64,000 nt of DNA from Paraperibacillus marinus. GTDB lineage: Bacteria > Bacillota > Bacilli > Bacillales > DSM-1321. Where the stretch lies: NCBI RefSeq assembly GCF_046237605.1, contig NZ_CP143542.1, forward strand, positions 1 through 64,000, written 5' to 3'. Shown here piece after piece: positions 60,741 through 64,000 of this stretch. The first letter of the stretch is position 1, and each line of letters begins with the position of its first letter. The notes under the pieces were generated by a model. That model worked only from the letters and a program-made list of their open reading frames with translations, was not told the origin of the DNA and made no database searches. Both the position numbers and the translations under genes were made by a program.

Positions 60741-61092
60741 GGCGACTTCCGCTTCAGGCGCGGGACTCCTGATCCGGCTGCGAGACTTTAGACCTGCAAG
60801 TCTAAGTCAATCAGTCCATGGGAAGCAGACCGCTTCCCACAGCCTGCTCGCCTTATGCTTGGCTTTCGCATAAGTGCGGCTAAGCTTCTGTCTTCTTTAA
60901 CAGGTCGCTGCTTTTAATTTAGTTAATGGGTTCTATAAAATTTGCGTCTTTATTATGCACCCATTAATTTCGTTTGAAAACCACCGTTTTCCGCCTTTCT
61001 TGGAGCAGCGGGACAGGTGAGATCCCGCAGGAAAGGCCGAGGAGGCTCACCGCCCGCCCCGCGCCAAAGCAAGCGCCTAGAGCGGAAATCAG
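60741..61092 (+). repeat. Large intergenic repeat family, copy 5
   Basis: Starts GGCGACTTCCGCTTCAGGCG and ends CGCCTAGAGCGGAAATCAG. The central block is divergent (CCTGCAAGTCTAAGTC in place of CCCTCGAGTCATAAGCC), but the right module GAGGAGGCTCACCGCCCGCC is intact. It lies between fin and mfd. Confidence 0.85.
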
Positions 61093-61261
61093 CTTTCATG
61101 TCCAGCGGCTGCAAGATTTGCAAAACAGATTATATAAAAAATCATTTCCAAACAATGTTGATTACAGCGGGCAGTATTCGCTGCCATCAATCGGTTTTCT
61201 AAGTGCAATATTTTCAAAATATAATATAAAAAGCTTTCTAACGGAAAGGAGGATTGGCCAA

Positions 61262-64000
61262 ATGAATGATCTGCAGGGTTTACTTAAAGACAATGATGAT
61301 GTGCAGTCGCTGCTAAGCGGCCTGAAGGAAGGGTTAAGGGAACAGATGGCAGCGGGTCTGTCCGGATCATCTCGCTCCATGCTGATTTCATCTGTTTATA
61401 CCGAAAGACAAAAGCCTGTCCTCGTTATTACTCATAATTTGCTGCAGGCACAAAAGCTTTATGATGACTTAAGTGCTTTTCTGCCTCAAGCCGACTTATT
61501 TTTATATCCTGCCAATGAGCTGATGGCTGCTGAACTGAGTGTTTCAAGCCCGGAGCTAAGAGCGCAGAGAATCGAGGTCCTTAATCACTGGTCACAGAAC
61601 CAGGGAGGGATTGTCATAGCGCCGATGGCAGGAGTGCGTAAGCTTCTGCCTCCAAAGGATGTGTGGAAGAAATTTCAGCTGTCCTTCCAGACGGGAGAAG
61701 ATATCAATCTTGAGGAAACCCTCTCCAGGCTGGTTTCCATGGGGTATGTGAGGTCTGAAATGGTTTCCTCCCCTGGTGAATTTTCACTTCGCGGGGGAAT
61801 TTTGGACATATATCCGCTGACTGAAACGAATCCTATAAGAATCGAACTATTTGATACGGAAGTAGATTCGATTCGTACATTTACAATTGATACACAAAGG
61901 TCACAGAAGAAACTCAAGCGGGTGGCCATAGGGCCGAGCACTGAGGCGCTGCTTCAGGACGAATCATTGGATAGGCTTATTGAACGCCTTGATTCAGGAT
62001 TAAGCAGCAGTCTGAAAAAAATAAAGGACAGCAAGGCAAAAGAGCAGATGCTCCAGAATATCGGCCAGGAACTCGAGCTGTTAAGGAACGGCGCACGGCC
62101 TGAACATCTGTTCAAGTATCTGAGCCTGGCTTATGAAAGCACCGCTAGTTTGCTAGATTATCTTCCTGCTGATGGGATGGTTTTCATGGATGAAATCACA
62201 AGGATCCATGAAATCAGCGAAACCCTTGAAAAGGAAGAAGCAGAATGGTATACAAGCCTGCTTGGTGAAGGGCGGATCATCCATGATGTCCCACTCTCGC
62301 ACCGGCTGCCGGAACTGCTGTACAGATCTAAGAATCCTTTGATCTATCTGTCTCTATTCTTAAGGCATGTTCCCTATACAAATCCGCAGAATATCATAAA
62401 TTTCACATGCAAGCAGATGCAGAATTTCCACGGGCAGATGAACGTGTTTAAGGCAGAGATCGAGAGATGGAGAAAAGGAAATTATTCTGTCGTGGTATTG
62501 GGCCCGGACGAGGAGAGGATGAAGAAGCTCCGCAGGGTGTTTGAGGATTATGGGATTGAGGCTGCCGAGCTTGAGGACAGCAGCAGGATTCTTCCGGGCA
62601 GGCTGCAGATTGCTAAAGGGAGCCTCCACACAGGGTTTGAGCTGCCCATGCTGCGGCTGGCTGTCATAACAGAAAATGAATTGTTCAACAAGAAATCGAG
62701 AAAGCCGCCAAAGCGGCAGAAGCTGTCTAATGCGGAAAGAATTAAAAGTTACTCCGAGCTAAAGACAGGAGACTATGTAGTCCATGTCAACCATGGCATC
62801 GGCAAGTATCTCGGCCTTGAAACTCTGGTTGTCGGCGGTGTCCATAAGGATTATCTCCATGTGAGGTATCAGGGGACAGATAAGCTCTATATACCCGTAG
62901 ATCAGATTGACCTCGTACAGAAGTATGTGGGTTCTGAAGGGAAAGAGCCGAAGCTGTACAAACTGGGGGGCAGTGAGTGGAAAAGGGTCAAAGGCAAGGT
63001 GGAATCCTCCGTACAGGATATTGCGGATGATCTCATTAAACTTTATGCAGCAAGGGAAGCGTCGAAAGGGTATGCCTTTTCGCCCGATACTGAAATGCAG
63101 CGTGAATTCGAAGCTGCCTTTCCCTATAGTGAAACAGACGATCAGCTAAGGTCCATCGTTGAAATCAAAAAGGACATGGAGCGTGAGCGGCCGATGGAGC
63201 GGCTCCTGTGCGGTGATGTAGGCTACGGGAAGACGGAGGTTGCCATCAGGGCTGCCTTTAAAGCCATCATGGATGGAAAACAAGTTGCCTTCCTTGTTCC
63301 CACTACGATCCTTGCCCAGCAGCATTATGAAACCATCCGTGAAAGGTTTCAGGATTTCCCCATCAATATCGGCCTGCTGAGCCGCTTCAGGTCCAGAAAA
63401 CAGCAGAATGAAACGATCAAGGGGCTGAAGGCGGGGTCTGTGGACATTGTAATAGGCACCCATCGTATCCTCTCCAAGGATCTGCAGTACCGTGATCTCG
63501 GCCTCTTAATCATCGATGAGGAACAGCGGTTTGGCGTTACACATAAAGAGAAGATCAAGCAGCTGAAGACGAATGTGGATGTGCTGACATTGACAGCCAC
63601 TCCTATTCCACGTACCCTTCACATGTCCATGCTTGGCGTGAGGGATCTGTCGGTCATCGAGACTCCGCCTGAGAACCGTTTCCCTGTCCAGACTTATGTG
63701 ATGGAGTATAACGGAGTCCTTGTCAAAGAAGCGATAGAGCGGGAACTCGCAAGGGGCGGCCAGGTTTATTTCCTATACAACAGGGTAGAGGATATAGCAA
63801 GAAAAGCAGAAGAAATTTCCATGTTTGTGCCTGACGCAAGAGTAGTATACGCCCATGGCCAGATGTCCGAGAGCGAGCTTGAATCCGTAATGCTTGCTTT
63901 TATGGATGGTGAATATGATGTTCTGGTAAGCACCACCATCATTGAAACAGGGGTGGATATCCCGAACGTAAACACACTCATTGTGCATGATGCAGACAGA
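61262..64000 (+). CDS. mfd: Transcription-repair coupling factor Mfd (3' partial)
   Basis: SF2 ATPase that pushes stalled RNA polymerase off DNA and recruits UvrA. 913 codons are visible without a stop, of about 1,177 in the family. The N-terminal UvrB-like module is followed by the RNAP-interaction domain (about 490-560) and RecG-like helicase motifs: Walker A GDVGYGKT at 651-658 and DEEQ at 752-755. AAAGGAGG lies 9 nt before the ATG. The window ends inside the second helicase lobe. Confidence 0.96.
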   Translation, partial: MNDLQGLLKDNDDVQSLLSGLKEGLREQMAAGLSGSSRSMLISSVYTERQKPVLVITHNLLQAQKLYDDLSAFLPQADLFLYPANELMAAELSVSSPELRAQRIEVLNHWSQNQGGIVIAPMAGVRKLLPPKDVWKKFQLSFQTGEDINLEETLSRLVSMGYVRSEMVSSPGEFSLRGGILDIYPLTETNPIRIELFDTEVDSIRTFTIDTQRSQKKLKRVAIGPSTEALLQDESLDRLIERLDSGLSSSLKKIKDSKAKEQMLQNIGQELELLRNGARPEHLFKYLSLAYESTASLLDYLPADGMVFMDEITRIHEISETLEKEEAEWYTSLLGEGRIIHDVPLSHRLPELLYRSKNPLIYLSLFLRHVPYTNPQNIINFTCKQMQNFHGQMNVFKAEIERWRKGNYSVVVLGPDEERMKKLRRVFEDYGIEAAELEDSSRILPGRLQIAKGSLHTGFELPMLRLAVITENELFNKKSRKPPKRQKLSNAERIKSYSELKTGDYVVHVNHGIGKYLGLETLVVGGVHKDYLHVRYQGTDKLYIPVDQIDLVQKYVGSEGKEPKLYKLGGSEWKRVKGKVESSVQDIADDLIKLYAAREASKGYAFSPDTEMQREFEAAFPYSETDDQLRSIVEIKKDMERERPMERLLCGDVGYGKTEVAIRAAFKAIMDGKQVAFLVPTTILAQQHYETIRERFQDFPINIGLLSRFRSRKQQNETIKGLKAGSVDIVIGTHRILSKDLQYRDLGLLIIDEEQRFGVTHKEKIKQLKTNVDVLTLTATPIPRTLHMSMLGVRDLSVIETPPENRFPVQTYVMEYNGVLVKEAIERELARGGQVYFLYNRVEDIARKAEEISMFVPDARVVYAHGQMSESELESVMLAFMDGEYDVLVSTTIIETGVDIPNVNTLIVHDADR

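Overview
This window is the origin-proximal, rightward-replicating start of a Bacillaceae (Bacillus-like) chromosome. It opens inside dnaA, carries the dnaA-dnaN origin segment with DnaA boxes and an AT-rich unwinding region, and then follows the Bacillus subtilis dnaA-to-mfd gene order closely. Sporulation genes (bofA, csfB, yabG, sspF, spoVG, fin), abrB with Spo0A boxes, a ctc-type general-stress gene and rRNA operons with tRNA-Ile/tRNA-Ala spacers all fit an endospore-forming Bacillus relative. It is not B. subtilis itself. A degenerate HD-GYP gene sits after gyrA, and pdxS-pdxT, xpaC-yaaN and yaaH-yaaI are missing from their B. subtilis positions.

Layout: (1) 1-10075, replication and topology: dnaA (partial), oriC, dnaN, yaaA, recF, remB, gyrB, gyrA, then the HD-GYP-like gene. 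(2) 10115-15680, first rRNA operon (two promoters, 16S, tRNA-Ile, tRNA-Ala, 23S, 5S, terminator). (3) 15691-28061: yaaC (minus), guaB, dacA, a serine T-box with serS, tRNA-Ser, dck-dgk (minus), tadA, SRP RNA, dnaX, ebfC, recR, yaaL, bofA. (4) 28133-33685, second rRNA operon, essentially identical and offset by 18,005 bp. (5) 33916-41583: csfB, yaaO, tmk, darA, yaaR, holB, ricT, yabA, trmN6, yazA, rsmI. (6) 41584-51126: abrB (minus), metS, a parS site inside the metS terminator, yabD, yabE, a 194-bp tandem repeat, rnmV, ksgA, yabG. (7) 51127-64000: a seven-copy 21-bp array, veg, sspF, ispE, purR, ridA, spoVG, glmU, prs, ctc, pth, fin and mfd (runs off the end).

The genes are mostly essential housekeeping functions: initiation and clamp (dnaA, dnaN), clamp loader (dnaX, holB) and its regulator (yabA), recombination and repair (recF, recR, mfd), gyrase, rRNA maturation (rnmV, ksgA, rsmI), tRNA charging and editing (serS, metS, tadA), nucleotide supply (guaB, dck, dgk, tmk, prs, purR) and cell-wall precursors (glmU, dacA). 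Sporulation and stress regulators are interleaved, with visible SigF/G, SigK, SigH, SigB and Spo0A signals.

No novel gene system stands out: the coding content is conserved core genome. The unexplained material is intergenic. It includes five same-orientation copies of a large repeat with inverted-repeat-like ends, an iteron-like 21-bp array between yabG and veg, a hairpin-rich 194-bp tandem repeat before rnmV, a second cluster of Spo0A-like boxes behind abrB, and two genes (yaaR, yabE) whose ideal ribosome binding sites point to AUU/AUC rather than AUG.
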